A DNA stretch of 25,407 nucleotides, from contig JAGSPR010000040.1 of the NCBI GenBank assembly GCA_018262455.1, positions 1-25,407 on the forward strand, in the 5' to 3' direction. The translations under genes were made by a program, and so were the position numbers. This stretch comes from Deltaproteobacteria bacterium. GTDB taxonomy: Bacteria > Myxococcota > Polyangia > Haliangiales > Haliangiaceae. The notes under the pieces are model-generated. The model was not told the origin of the DNA, did no database searches, and saw only the letters and a list, made by a program, of their open reading frames with translations. This document shows, piece by piece, positions 1-9,621 of this stretch (its first letter is position 1; every line of letters starts with the position of its first letter).

Positions 1-438
1 CATCTTGAGCTCGGCGTCGTACTTCTGGATCTTGTCCTTGACCTCGACCAGCTTCTTGTTCGCGTGCTGGATCTTCTTGAGGTTGTTGCCGTACGCCGTC
101 TCGTGCATCAGCAGCTGCTGCTTGTTCTCCTCGAGCTGCGTCCTGGCCTTCGTCAGCTGGAGCGCGAACGTGCCGGCGGTCTCGCGGTCGCCTGACTTCA
201 GGTAGGCCTTGGCCTGCGCGGTCAGCTTGTTGACCTGGGCCTCGCCGTCCTTGACCTGGCGGGACACGCGCTCGACGAGCCCGCGATACTGCTCGAGGCC
301 GATGCGGCCCTCCTTGAGCTGCTCGACGGCCATGTCGTACTCGTACTGCATCTGGGCGATCGGATCGGCTTCCCAGAAGTAGTTCGCGAGCTTGTTGAGC
401 TGAGCCCTCATCGCACCAAAGAACTTTCCGAAAATCAT
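1..438 (-). CDS. pspA: PspA/IM30 (Vipp1) family membrane-stress protein, 3' end cut by window edge
   Basis: The frame is open from an ATG at 438 to the window edge (146 codons), so the C-terminus is missing. The N-terminus reads MIFGKFFGAMRAQLNKLANY, resembling the short amphipathic helix that opens PspA proteins. It is followed by a long, almost all-helical charged stretch rich in Q, K, E and A, the coiled-coil hairpin of the PspA/IM30/ESCRT-III-like fold. Family members bind stressed inner membrane from the cytoplasmic side and assemble into rods or rings; in enterobacteria PspA also inhibits the activator PspF. The start is supported by a strong GGAGGAG Shine-Dalgarno at 445-451, 6 nt before the ATG. 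No psp partner gene is visible here, and a neighbour may lie beyond the edge. The family call is fairly secure. Whether it is orthologous to PspA or to another IM30 paralogue cannot be decided from half a protein. Confidence 0.8.
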   Translation of the reverse strand, partial: MIFGKFFGAMRAQLNKLANYFWEADPIAQMQYEYDMAVEQLKEGRIGLEQYRGLVERVSRQVKDGEAQVNKLTAQAKAYLKSGDRETAGTFALQLTKARTQLEENKQQLLMHETAYGNNLKKIQHANKKLVEVKDKIQKYDAELKM

Positions 439-531
439 CTCCAGCTCCTCCGCCCCGGCCAGTCCCAGCTCTGGGGGTGGCTGGAACGTACGAGCCAAGT
501 GCCACCCACTCAAGCCATCGCAGCCACGTTC

Positions 532-618
532 TTACGCGGGACTACGACATCGAACATGCCTCGGCCGCGCCGCCACGTACTCGCGCATCAGGTCGATGAA
601 GGCGCGGACCTCGGGCGC
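532..618 (-). pseudogene. Possible remnant of a LysR-family regulator C-terminus
   Basis: On the minus strand the frame read from 618 gives APEVRAFIDLMREYVAARPR and ends at a TAA (532-534). This resembles the last helix of LysR-type regulators, where a PKVRAFIDFL-like segment closes the effector domain. An in-frame TGA (619-621) directly precedes it, and no start codon or upstream LysR sequence is visible in any frame. If real, it is a decayed gene end. The match is short and compositional chance is possible, so confidence is low. Confidence 0.35.
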
Positions 619-882
619 TCAACGCCTCGCGTCGAACGTGCTCCAGCACGCGTCGACACGGTTGTCCTCCGCGGCGTCACCGCGCGCGCCAGGCGGCGGG
701 CGGCCTTACGGCGAGCGGTAGCTTCCACGGCCGTTCGCTGCGTGGCACAGGTAGCTGAGTGTTGCGCCGGCGGGCGCTGCACGTTGCGGCCCTCCGCTGT
801 CACCCGCGAGACGAAGGCCGACCCGCCGCCCAGCGCGCGGGTGCGCGCTCTGCGCGGCGTCCGCGCCGGACGAAGAATCGTC

Positions 883-905
883 GGGCACGGGCACGGGCAC
901 GGGCA
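883..905. repeat. Short tandem repeat, GGGCAC x 3.8
   Basis: Hexamer GGGCAC is repeated three full times (883-900) followed by GGGCA, in non-coding DNA just before a hairpin. Copy number could vary by slippage. No function is evident. Confidence 0.7.
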
Positions 906-947
906 GCAGGGTTCGTTTCGAAACCTTCGGTTTCTCAACGCCCTGCT
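905..947. terminator. Nested inverted repeat after the outer-membrane protein gene, terminator-like
   Basis: Outer arms AGCAGGG (905-911) and CCCTGCT (941-947) enclose a perfect inner hairpin GAAACC-TTC-GGTTTC (920-934). It lies 2 nt beyond the minus-strand stop codon (950-952) of the operon's last gene, the right place for transcription termination or 3'-end protection. There is no T-tract on either side, so it is not a classical intrinsic terminator. Confidence 0.5.
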
Positions 948-949
948 AG

Positions 950-2311
950 CTAGAACACGTACTGGCCCAGGACGCCGATCACGAGGCCGAGGTTGTCCTC
1001 GGAGTGGTAGCGGTGGCCGACAAGGTCGATCCGCGGTGCGTGGAGCGGGTTGACCTCGGCCGTGCCGGGATTCACGAGCTCGTTGGCGTCGGCCTCGCAC
1101 GTGCCGACACCCGGGCCGCAGGTCGGCAGGTCGACGCCGGCGTCCGCGAAGCTGATCACGTGGTCGGTCTTCCACACGACGTCGACCACGGCCGCGAACC
1201 GGACGTGGGGGCCGAGCTCGGCGCGCATCGCGAAGTGGGCCGCGGTCTCGAGGTAGCTCTCGATGTTCGAGATGCCGGGATGAGACAGACCCTGGAACTC
1301 CGGGTTGATGGGATTGGCGTCGAGCACGAGCGGTCCGGATCCCCGGCTATCACCGGCGAGCGCGAACACTTCCCACATCTCGCTGTAGTCGCGACCCTCG
1401 AAGTGCCCGACGATGCGCGCGCCGAGATCGAGGGTGATCCGGTTCCCGTTGATCTTGTCATCGAGCGCGAACGCCTCGACGCCGAAGTTGGTGCCGGCGG
1501 TCTGGCTGAGCGAGGTGTTGGTCGCGCCGAACCCCGGATCCTTGAACAGCGAGCCGCTCCTGGCGGCGATCGGGACCTGCCAGAACAGCTCCATCCAGGC
1601 CTCGGCGTGCGCGTAGCGCCGGTCGAACGAGGTCCACAGCCGGAGCTCGTGGACACCCTTGCCGAGGCCGGTCTCCTCGCCCGGCTTCATCACGTCGAAC
1701 CGCATCACCTTGCCGACCGCGAGCCGGAGCTCGGCACCGAGCTTCCAGGTCGGCTTGGTGTCGTCGCGGCGCTGGTTCATCGGTGCCGTGTTGAGCCCGA
1801 TGTGGAGCTGATCGAGCCCCTTTCGCCCGATGCCGCGGAACACGAGGTTGCCGGGGGGCGGCGTGCCAGGATCGCGGGCATCGAAGCCGCCCACGGGGAG
1901 CAGTCCATCTCGCAGGGTCGACGAGCCATCTCGCGTCACGCCGTCCGCGAGCTCGAGCTCGCGCGCCTGCGCGATCACCAGCGGGAGCGCGAACGACAGC
2001 CAGGTGTCGTGGTAGACGCCGACGTCGGCGCGCGGAGTGAGCACGTGGCGGTACTGGTGAAACTGGAGGTCGGGGTGACGCGGCAGCGGTGCGAGCGGAT
2101 CGACGGGCTCTCCCACCGCTTCACGGGTGAGCAGGGCGCGATCGAGCTGGTACTCGTAGTCGAGCCGGAGGTGCAGATCGACGGGGTGGCCGGGCTCGGC
2201 CGCGGACGGCACCAACGACGCAGGGTTGGCGTGCGTCGACGTCGGTCGGACCACGACCGCGACGAGGAACACCAGCGCACCCGTTCGCAGCACCGACTGA
2301 AACGTTATCAC
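950..2311 (-). CDS. Predicted outer-membrane beta-barrel protein, function unknown
   Basis: A 453-residue protein starting at a GTG. Residues 1-28 form a Sec signal peptide (short N-region, hydrophobic core around LVFLVAVVV, likely cut after THA). The mature part has many alternating-hydrophobicity strands, aromatic residues at strand ends, few long helices, and a C-terminal GVLGQYVF. A final Phe is the classic outer-membrane insertion signal read by the BAM complex. Four Cys are visible late in the chain in a loop (TCGPGVGTC and nearby). I recognise no named family. The start lies 7 nt beyond the stop of the sigma-54 regulator gene, so it is almost certainly the last gene of the kinase-regulator-barrel operon and may be part of, or reporter for, the envelope state sensed by that system. 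The barrel call is moderately secure; the function is unknown. Confidence 0.65.
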   Translation of the reverse strand: MITFQSVLRTGALVFLVAVVVRPTSTHANPASLVPSAAEPGHPVDLHLRLDYEYQLDRALLTREAVGEPVDPLAPLPRHPDLQFHQYRHVLTPRADVGVYHDTWLSFALPLVIAQARELELADGVTRDGSSTLRDGLLPVGGFDARDPGTPPPGNLVFRGIGRKGLDQLHIGLNTAPMNQRRDDTKPTWKLGAELRLAVGKVMRFDVMKPGEETGLGKGVHELRLWTSFDRRYAHAEAWMELFWQVPIAARSGSLFKDPGFGATNTSLSQTAGTNFGVEAFALDDKINGNRITLDLGARIVGHFEGRDYSEMWEVFALAGDSRGSGPLVLDANPINPEFQGLSHPGISNIESYLETAAHFAMRAELGPHVRFAAVVDVVWKTDHVISFADAGVDLPTCGPGVGTCEADANELVNPGTAEVNPLHAPRIDLVGHRYHSEDNLGLVIGVLGQYVF

Positions 2312-2318
2312 GCTTCGA

Positions 2319-3796
<1,478 letters not shown>

Positions 3797-3800
<4 letters not shown>

Positions 3801-6160
3801 CCTACACCTATTTTCTCGTCGTTCGGCTCGCCGCTCGCCTCTACGTCAGTCGCCACCGGAACATCGGTCATCGAATCGGCGGGCTCCGCAGGCTGGATCG
3901 ACTCGACCGTGACGCCGGTGGTCCCGACGGCGCCCGGCATGGCATCGATGACCTCGCCATCGGGGCCGATCAGGACCCCGAGCGCGGTGAGCCGCCCGGT
4001 CTCGGTGATGTCCTCGACCTTGCTCGCCGGTACCGGCTCGGCCGCGGGCAGGAACACCGAGAACGTCGAACCCTGTCCCAGCGTCGAGCGGACCTCGATC
4101 GTCCCGCCGTGCTGGTTGACGATCCGATGCGAGATCGCGAGCCCGAGCCCGGTCCCCTTCTGCTTGGTCGTGTAGAACGGGATGAACAGCTTCTTCAGCT
4201 TGTCGCGCGGGATGCCGATCCCGGTATCGCGGAACCGGACCTCGGCGAACTGGCCGTACCCGAGCCGCGAGCGCCGACGCCGGGTCGTCAGGATCTCGAG
4301 GGTGCCGCCGTCGGGCATCGCCTGGAGCGCGTTCTGGCCGAGGTTCAGGAACACCTGCATGAGGGATTCGGGATCGCCCGCGATCTGCGGGAGCATGTCG
4401 TCGAGCCGCACCCGGAGCTCGGTCGAGCCGAGCCCGCTGGCTGGCACGCTGATCGAGCGCGACAGCTCCTGACGCAGCAAGGACTCGGTCTTGCGCAGGA
4501 TCGCGTTGAGGTCGACCTTGCCGGCGCCCTCTCGTCCGGGCCGCTCCGAGCGCGCGTAGTCGAGGAACCGCGTCACGACGTTGTTCAGCCGGTTCGCTTC
4601 CTCGACGATGATCTCGAGCAACTCGGCACTCTCGGTGGCCGAACCGACCGGCTTTTGGTCCGCGGTGATCAGCAGCTGGGCGGCGCCCTTGATCGCGCCG
4701 AGCGGGTTGCGGATCTCGTGCGCGAGACCGGCGGCCATCTCACCGAGTGCCGCGAGGCGATCGCGCTCCTTGACGCGCTCGTAGGCCTGGCTCGACTCGA
4801 TCACGCGTGCGGCGCCGATCGCGAGCTGGCGGAACGTGTCGATGTCGTCGGCGTCGAACGCGCTCACCGTGCGATCGTCACGCACGCAGAACAGCCCGAG
4901 GAGCCACGGTCCTTGCTCGGTCTCCGCGGAGCCGAGCAGCGGAAAGATCAACCCCGCGTGGAGCTCGTCGATCCGCGTCGTCAGCGCCATCAGCGCCGGA
5001 CGTTTCGATTCGGCGTCGTCGGCAGACCCGATCTCGCCGAGGTCGTGCTGGAGCTGCTCCAGGTCGAGGTGGCCGTTGCGGACGCGGTCGAGGAGCGCAC
5101 GCTCCGCGTTGGCATCGAGCCGCTCGGGCGGCACCTGGCCGAGGTAACCCGCTCGATCGAACCCGGCGCCGTCGGGATCGAGCAGGTACACCGAGCCGTC
5201 GGTGACCCGTCGCGATTCCTCGAGCGCCGTGATGATGCGCTGGACCATGTCCGGCACGTCGACCACGCCGGGGAGCTCGCGTCGCACCGATTCGATCCGT
5301 CCGCGTAGCTCGGTGCGCTGGCGAAGCAGCCAGCGGTTGATGCCGTTCTCGAGCCAGCTGCGCACCGGCTCGAACAGGATCAGGATCACGAACGACGCGA
5401 CGAGCGCGTTGAGCAGGTAGAGGCCCTTCTGGCCCGCGCCGATCCAGTACAGCAGGAAGCCGTAGACCGCCCACAGCAGGATCACGAGCGTCCCGAGCAC
5501 CGCCATCTTCCCGAGCAGCTCGTTGAGGTCGATCAGGCGGTAGCGGAACAGCGTCTGGGACAGGAAGTACAGGTAGATGATGCCGAGCACGTTGCCGACC
5601 GCCGGGAACTCGACGTCGAACCGCGGCAGCACGTCGGTCAGCGTCAGGGTGGTCGCGACGAAGCCTCCGAGCGCGAGGTACCCGACCCGCGTGCGCTCGA
5701 CCTTCTTCGTCGTCGCGCGGTACTGCATGTACATGTCGTAGACGCAGCGATACAGCCCGCCGAACACGTAGACCCCGAACGGGACCAGGAACCAGAGCTG
5801 CTCGTGGATCGGCTGGACGATCGCCGAGTAGACGAGCACGCCGTACGCGACGATGGTCCACGCGAGGGTCACGCGCGGCCCACGCTTGGGCCCGCCGATC
5901 GAGGGCTGGGCGAGGAAGGTCCGGAAGAACCGGATCGCGGTCGGCGGGATCGTGGCCGCGGCCCACAGCGCCAGCCATCGCATCACGGGACTCTCGGTCG
6001 TGGCGTCGATGAAGGTGCAGAGGTGCCAGGCCGAGACCGTGAACGTGAACGCCGCGAACGACGTGTACATCCGGTCCTTGCGCGACCGGAACAGCACCGA
6101 CACGCCGATCGCGAGGATCAGCAACGCTGCGAGCAGGGCGGAGACCGCCTGGACATCCAC
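3797..6160 (-). CDS. Multi-TM, GAF-containing sensor histidine kinase
   Basis: A 787-residue inner-membrane kinase, first gene of its operon. Residues 1-270 contain about eight or nine hydrophobic segments (for example 6-25, 100-118, 187-207, 220-240 and 248-265), so sensing is probably within or through the membrane. Residues about 300-455 look like a GAF domain. HisKA follows, with H481 in HEIRNP. The HATPase domain has N610 in NLGQNA, DTGIGIP (645-651) and GTGLGLA (669-675), so it should be catalytically active. An acidic, probably disordered tail of about 80 residues follows. Multi-TM plus GAF plus kinase paired with a sigma-54 activator resembles the PrsK/PrsR layout of PEP-CTERM systems, but no exosortase is visible here. 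The GTG start is preceded by a promoter-like element placed for a leaderless mRNA. Confidence 0.92.
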
Positions 6161-6166
6161 GCAGCC

Positions 6167-6195
6167 AGTCTACCCACCGTCGAGATCAATGACAC
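6167..6195 (-). promoter_or_regulatory. Putative promoter of the kinase operon, leaderless configuration
   Basis: On the minus strand GTGTCA (6190-6195) and TAGACT (6167-6172) are separated by 17 bp, each matching the sigma-70 consensus in 4 of 6 bases. The -10 element ends exactly 6 nt before the GTG at 6160, so transcription would begin at or next to the start codon. No Shine-Dalgarno is evident. Confidence 0.45.
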
Positions 6196-6260
6196 CCGGC
6201 GCGCGCGTCGAGATCTCGAAGTAGGCGACCGGACCTGCCCGTACGGGGTGGGGTCGCGAG

Positions 6261-7664
6261 GTGGCAGATCCTCGCTCGGTGCTCGCACGCCTGCCGGCCG
6301 TCCACGTCCTCGTCGAGGCGGTGGGCAAGCTCTCGCGGGCGCCCCAGTGGGCGGCGACCGAGGCCGCGCGGCGCTCGATCGCCGGGCGGCGCCAGGCGAT
6401 TCTCGACGGCTCGGTGACCGATCCGGCGATCGCCGCGACCGACGTCGCAGCGCTGGCTGACGAGCTCGCCCGGCCGGCGCTTCGCCGCGTGATCAACGCG
6501 ACCGGCGTCGTGCTGCACACCAACCTCGGACGCGCGCCGCTGGCGGAGGCCGCGCGCGCCGCGATCGAGGACGTCGCGCGCGGCTACTCGAACCTCGAGT
6601 ACGACCTCGCCGTCGGCGAGCGTGGTTCGCGCCACGATCACCTGCGCGGCGTGCTGCGCGAGCTCACCGGCGCCGAGGACGCGATCGTCGCGAACAACAA
6701 CGCCGCCGCCACGGTGCTCGGGCTGGCGGCGCTCGCCGCCGATCGCGAGATCATCGTGTCGCGGGGCGAGCTGATCGAGATCGGTGGCTCGTTCCGACTG
6801 CCCGAGATCCTGAAGCTGTCGGGCGGCGTGCTCGTCGAGGTCGGCACCACCAACAAGACCCACCCGCAAGACTACGAGCGCGCGATCACCGAGCGCACCG
6901 GCCTCCTGCTCAAGGTCCATCGCTCGAACTTCACGATCGTCGGCTTCACGAGCGAGGTCTCGGCCGAGCAGCTGGTCACCCTCGGTCGTGCGCATGGCGT
7001 CCGCACGATGATCGATCTCGGGTCGGGTGCCCTGGTCGATCGCGAGACCCAGCGCCGCTGGGGACTCCCCGACGAGCCCACGGTCGCCGAGACCGTCGCG
7101 TCGGGTGCGGACCTCGTCACCTTCTCCGGTGACAAGCTGCTCGGCGGGCCGCAGGCCGGCATCGCGGTCGGCACGACAGCCGCGGTTGCCGCGGCGCGCA
7201 CGCATCCACTGATGCGCGCGTTCCGTCCCGACAAGCTGACGATCGCCGCGCTGTCGGCGACCCTCGCGATCTATCGCGACGGAGGGCGCGCCGGGCACGC
7301 CGGGCACGCCGGGGCCCTCGATGCCATTCCGACCGCCCGCATGCTCGGCGCTTCCAGCGAGACGCTGCGCACGGCCGCGGAGCGCCTCGCCGCCGAGATC
7401 GGCAGTCTCCCGGGGCTCGCGATCGTCGTCGAACGTTGCACGTCGACGGTGGGCGGCGGGGCGATGCCGACGGCCCAGCTCGCGTCGTGGGCGGTCACGC
7501 TGAGCGGCCTGCCCGCCGATGAGCTTGACCGTGCGCTGCGCCGCGCCGCGGTGCCGGTGGTCGCGCGGATCGAGGACGGCAGGGTCTGGCTCGATCTGCG
7601 CACGATCGCGCCCGACGAGCTCGCCGAGGTCGCCGCCGCCGTGCGCGGCTCGGCAGCATTCTGA
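6261..7664 (+). CDS. selA: L-seryl-tRNA(Sec) selenium transferase
   Basis: A 467-residue protein, the usual SelA length. SelA is a cytosolic PLP enzyme that converts Ser-tRNA(Sec) to Sec-tRNA(Sec) using selenophosphate. Visible SelA hallmarks in order are [18 protein letters not shown] (78-95), NLEYDL (111-116), NNNAAA (145-150), [15 protein letters not shown] (167-181), EVGTTNKTH (193-201), DLGSGALVD (252-260) and [12 protein letters not shown], with PLP lysine K292 aligning with the catalytic lysine of E. coli SelA. The GTG at 6261 gives a start followed by the expected N-terminal helical region; no better ATG lies upstream. The usual partner selB does not follow, and selC and selD are not in the window. 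The next gene starts 53 bp downstream. Identity is very secure. Cellular use depends on sel genes elsewhere. Confidence 0.96.
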   Translation: MADPRSVLARLPAVHVLVEAVGKLSRAPQWAATEAARRSIAGRRQAILDGSVTDPAIAATDVAALADELARPALRRVINATGVVLHTNLGRAPLAEAARAAIEDVARGYSNLEYDLAVGERGSRHDHLRGVLRELTGAEDAIVANNNAAATVLGLAALAADREIIVSRGELIEIGGSFRLPEILKLSGGVLVEVGTTNKTHPQDYERAITERTGLLLKVHRSNFTIVGFTSEVSAEQLVTLGRAHGVRTMIDLGSGALVDRETQRRWGLPDEPTVAETVASGADLVTFSGDKLLGGPQAGIAVGTTAAVAAARTHPLMRAFRPDKLTIAALSATLAIYRDGGRAGHAGHAGALDAIPTARMLGASSETLRTAAERLAAEIGSLPGLAIVVERCTSTVGGGAMPTAQLASWAVTLSGLPADELDRALRRAAVPVVARIEDGRVWLDLRTIAPDELAEVAAAVRGSAAF

Positions 7665-7680
7665 GCCGGAGGGACAGCCC

Positions 7681-7711
7681 TTGACCGGCTTGGCCGGATC
7701 GCGGTTATCTG
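7681..7711 (+). promoter_or_regulatory. Putative promoter of the MinD/J/RodZ-like fusion gene
   Basis: TTGACC (7681-7686, 5 of 6 matches to the -35 consensus) and TATCTG (7706-7711, weak -10) are spaced 19 bp apart. The -10 ends 6 nt before the ATG at 7718, again predicting a leaderless message. A perfect CCGGC-TTG-GCCGG inverted repeat (7685-7697) lies inside the spacer and could be an operator or the selA terminator. Confidence 0.4.
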
Positions 7712-7717
7712 CCGCCG

Positions 7718-9322
7718 ATGACCCCTCGGGTGGTCGCCATCGGTGGCGGCAAAGGCGGCGTGGGCAAGAGCCTGGTCGCCGCGAACGTCGGGATCTTCCT
7801 GGCGACGCTCGGCAAGCGGGTCGTCCTCGTCGACGGCTCGTTCGGCGCGCCGAACCTCCACATCTTCGCGGGCGTCCCGCGACCGACGCGCTCGCTGAGC
7901 GAGGCCCTCGCGGTCAACGGCCCGACCCTCGACGAGCTCGCGGTCCAGACCTACGTCCCGGGGGTCCGGCTCGTGGCCGGCGTCTACGATCCGCCATGGG
8001 TCGCCGAGCCCGGCGCGGCGGGCGTGCAGGTGATCGCCAAGCAGCTCCGTCAGCTCGCCGCGGACTGGGTCGTCGTCGACCTCGGCCCGGGACTCGCCGC
8101 GCCGACGCTCGAGCTGTTTCTCGAGGCGGACATCGGCTTGCTGGTCGCGGTGCCGGATCCGACCTCGATCGAGTTGATGCATCGGTTCGTCAAGGCAGCG
8201 TTCCTCAAGCACCTGGAGCGCAAGCACCTCGGACACCTCGCGCAGGGCCGGTCTCGCCCCGCGGGCGATCCGCTCGAGGGCGGCGCGCCGAGCCCGCTGG
8301 AGATCTACCTGGGCGCCGTCGAGGATCAAGCGGCCGAGCTGCCGGCGCTCCGCGAGGCGATCCTCGGGTTCGCACCGCACCTCGTGATCAACTCGGCGCG
8401 ATCGAAGTCCGACATGGAGCTCGGGCGCGCGGTCGCGTCCGTGGTCCGCCGCCGGCTCGGGGTCCCGATCCGCTACCTCGGTCACCTCGAGTACGACGAG
8501 GCCGTGTGGGCCTCGACCCGCCGGCGCCGGCCGCTGCTGATCGAGCACCCCGAGACCCGCGTCGCCAAGTGCTTCGAGCGCGTCGCGCGCGGCCTGCTCG
8601 CGATCCGGCCCGCGAGCCTCGATGGCGAGGTGTTGCCGGCCGACTCGCACTACGAGTTGCTCGATGTCCCACCGACGGCGAGCTTCGAGGACATCCGGCG
8701 CGCCAACCGCCGGATCCGCGACATCTACGGAGCCGAGTCGATCGCGATCAGCGGGCTCTATGACCCGGCGAGCCTCGAGGCGGTGCACCGCCGGCTCGAC
8801 CTCGCCTACACGTCGCTGATGGACGCGACGAAGCGCAAAGAATACGACATGGAGCTGTTCCCGGACGGCGTGCCCATGCCGGTGTCGCCCCCGCCCCACG
8901 CGGTCGGCGCCGAGGTCCTGCCGCCGCGCCAGCCGGCGAAGGTCGATGATCTGGCCACCCTCGCGGCGCGGCCGCCGATGCCGGACATCTCGCCCCAGAC
9001 CGAGTTCACGGGCTCGCTGCTCCGCCAGATCCGCGAGGCGATCGGCATCGAGCTGCGCGAGATCGCCGAGCGCTCGAAGATCGGCATGGCGTACCTCCAC
9101 GCACTCGAGGCCGAGACGTTCAGCAAGCTCCCGGCGGCGGTCTACGTGCGCGGGTTCCTCTCGGAGTACGCGCGCGCGCTCGGGCTCGACGGTGAGCGGG
9201 TGAAGCAGACCTACCTCGCCCGGTTCAAGGCGGCCCGGCCGTCACCCGACGACGAGGACGACCACCGTGACAATCGCGAGCGCAAGGCAACCGAAGGGGT
9301 TTCGCGCCCCACCAAGCCTTGA
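7718..9322 (+). CDS. MinD/FlhG-like P-loop ATPase fused to a J-like domain and a RodZ-like HTH
   Basis: A 534-residue, three-module cytoplasmic protein. (1) Residues 1-300 form a MinD/ParA-class ATPase of the FlhG-like branch, with deviant Walker A GGGKGGVGKS (9-18), VLVDGSFGAPNLH in switch I position (36-48), DLGPG (121-125) and PDPTSIELMHRFVKAAF (146-162). (2) Residues 311-377 look like a DnaJ-type domain opening YELLDVPPTASFEDI and closing DATKRKEYD, but the HPD tripeptide that stimulates Hsp70 is absent. (3) Residues 430-505 resemble the RodZ cytoplasmic HTH (LLRQIREAIGIELREIAERS, then YVRGFLSEYARALGLD), which in RodZ contacts MreB. No transmembrane helix is present, and the tail is charged and disordered. 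An inferred role is ATP-dependent positioning or cell-shape/polarity work; this is not demonstrated. The fusion is in one uninterrupted frame. Confidence 0.85.
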   Translation: MTPRVVAIGGGKGGVGKSLVAANVGIFLATLGKRVVLVDGSFGAPNLHIFAGVPRPTRSLSEALAVNGPTLDELAVQTYVPGVRLVAGVYDPPWVAEPGAAGVQVIAKQLRQLAADWVVVDLGPGLAAPTLELFLEADIGLLVAVPDPTSIELMHRFVKAAFLKHLERKHLGHLAQGRSRPAGDPLEGGAPSPLEIYLGAVEDQAAELPALREAILGFAPHLVINSARSKSDMELGRAVASVVRRRLGVPIRYLGHLEYDEAVWASTRRRRPLLIEHPETRVAKCFERVARGLLAIRPASLDGEVLPADSHYELLDVPPTASFEDIRRANRRIRDIYGAESIAISGLYDPASLEAVHRRLDLAYTSLMDATKRKEYDMELFPDGVPMPVSPPPHAVGAEVLPPRQPAKVDDLATLAARPPMPDISPQTEFTGSLLRQIREAIGIELREIAERSKIGMAYLHALEAETFSKLPAAVYVRGFLSEYARALGLDGERVKQTYLARFKAARPSPDDEDDHRDNRERKATEGVSRPTKP

Positions 9323-9348
9323 CGTGAACGAGCGCCCGCTCCTACGAT
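9319..9348 (+). promoter_or_regulatory. Putative sigma-70-type promoter of the 88-residue gene, leaderless
   Basis: TTGACG (9319-9324, 5 of 6) and TACGAT (9343-9348, 4 of 6) are spaced 18 bp apart. The -10 element ends 6 nt before the ATG at 9355, so the transcript would start at the ATG. The -35 overlaps the stop codon of the preceding gene. This is the best promoter match in the window. Confidence 0.55.
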
Positions 9349-9354
9349 CGGGTC

Positions 9355-9621
9355 ATGGCGACCCTGATCGACAATCCCAAACGCGCCCGTCAGCTGGCCC
9401 GCGCGATCGCCTCTGATCTGACGCTCTATCACGAGCCCAAGATCCTCGAGGGCATCGCCAACGACAACCTGTTCGAGGTGATGTCGGACGAGATCAACGA
9501 AGGGCGCGAGCTGTTCAAGAGTCGCGTCACCGAGGACATCTTCGGTCAGCACATCTACGAGCGCGCGATCGTCGACGTCCTCGTCAAGTCCAAGGGCCAC
9601 GTCAAGTCGAAGATCTGGTAG
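9355..9621 (+). CDS. Small protein of unknown function (88 aa)
   Basis: A short ORF with ordinary codon use and strong amphipathic helical character, mixed charge, no signal peptide and no Cys. It opens MATLIDNPKRARQLARAIAS and ends in HVKSKIW. The composition (few Pro, balanced K/R/D/E, Ile/Leu/Val spacing) is that of a folded cytosolic helical protein and unlike the Arg/Pro-rich shadow frames around it, so I regard it as real. From memory, similar short proteins occur widely in Deltaproteobacteria-type genomes, but I cannot name a domain. It has its own good promoter match. Its last 20 bp overlap the end of the convergent RluD-type gene, so the two transcripts would be complementary at their 3' ends. 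Confidence 0.75.
   Translation: MATLIDNPKRARQLARAIASDLTLYHEPKILEGIANDNLFEVMSDEINEGRELFKSRVTEDIFGQHIYERAIVDVLVKSKGHVKSKIW

Larger units (their letters stand above)
439..949. other. Intergenic region without an intact gene
   Basis: About 500 bp between the pspA-like gene and the end of the outer-membrane protein gene. The open frames here translate to Arg/Ala/Pro-rich strings typical of GC-rich non-coding DNA, with no recognisable domain. What can be seen is the pspA upstream region near 445-520, a LysR-like C-terminal fragment on the minus strand (532-618), 3.8 copies of GGGCAC at 883-905, and a nested hairpin at 905-947. The remainder (about 620-880) shows nothing I can name. It may be decayed coding sequence, since the fragment lies at its edge. 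Confidence 0.6.

Noticed and set aside
489..504. Possible sigma-54 -24/-12 promoter for the pspA-like gene (minus strand TGGCAC at 499-504).
   Set aside because: The -24 half is good, but the -12 half reads TCGTA instead of TTGCA, lacking the GC pair at the required spacing.
883..905. GGGCAC repeats as a CRISPR or origin iteron array.
   Set aside because: Only 3.8 copies of a hexamer with no spacers, and no cas, dnaA or rep gene nearby.
588..1175. 195-residue minus-strand open frame spanning the intergenic region and the end of the barrel gene.
   Set aside because: Arg/Pro-rich composition, overlaps a well-supported gene in another frame, no Shine-Dalgarno and no domain.
7291..7316. GGGCACGCC-type repeat in selA as a tandem-repeat element.
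   Set aside because: Only about two copies, coding for a short Gly/His/Ala stretch at a variable loop of SelA.
7271..9100. 609-residue open frame on the minus strand opposite selA and the MinD fusion.
   Set aside because: It is the antisense shadow of two clearly identified genes; composition (Asp/Arg/Leu/Ala strings) is typical of mirrored GC-rich codons.
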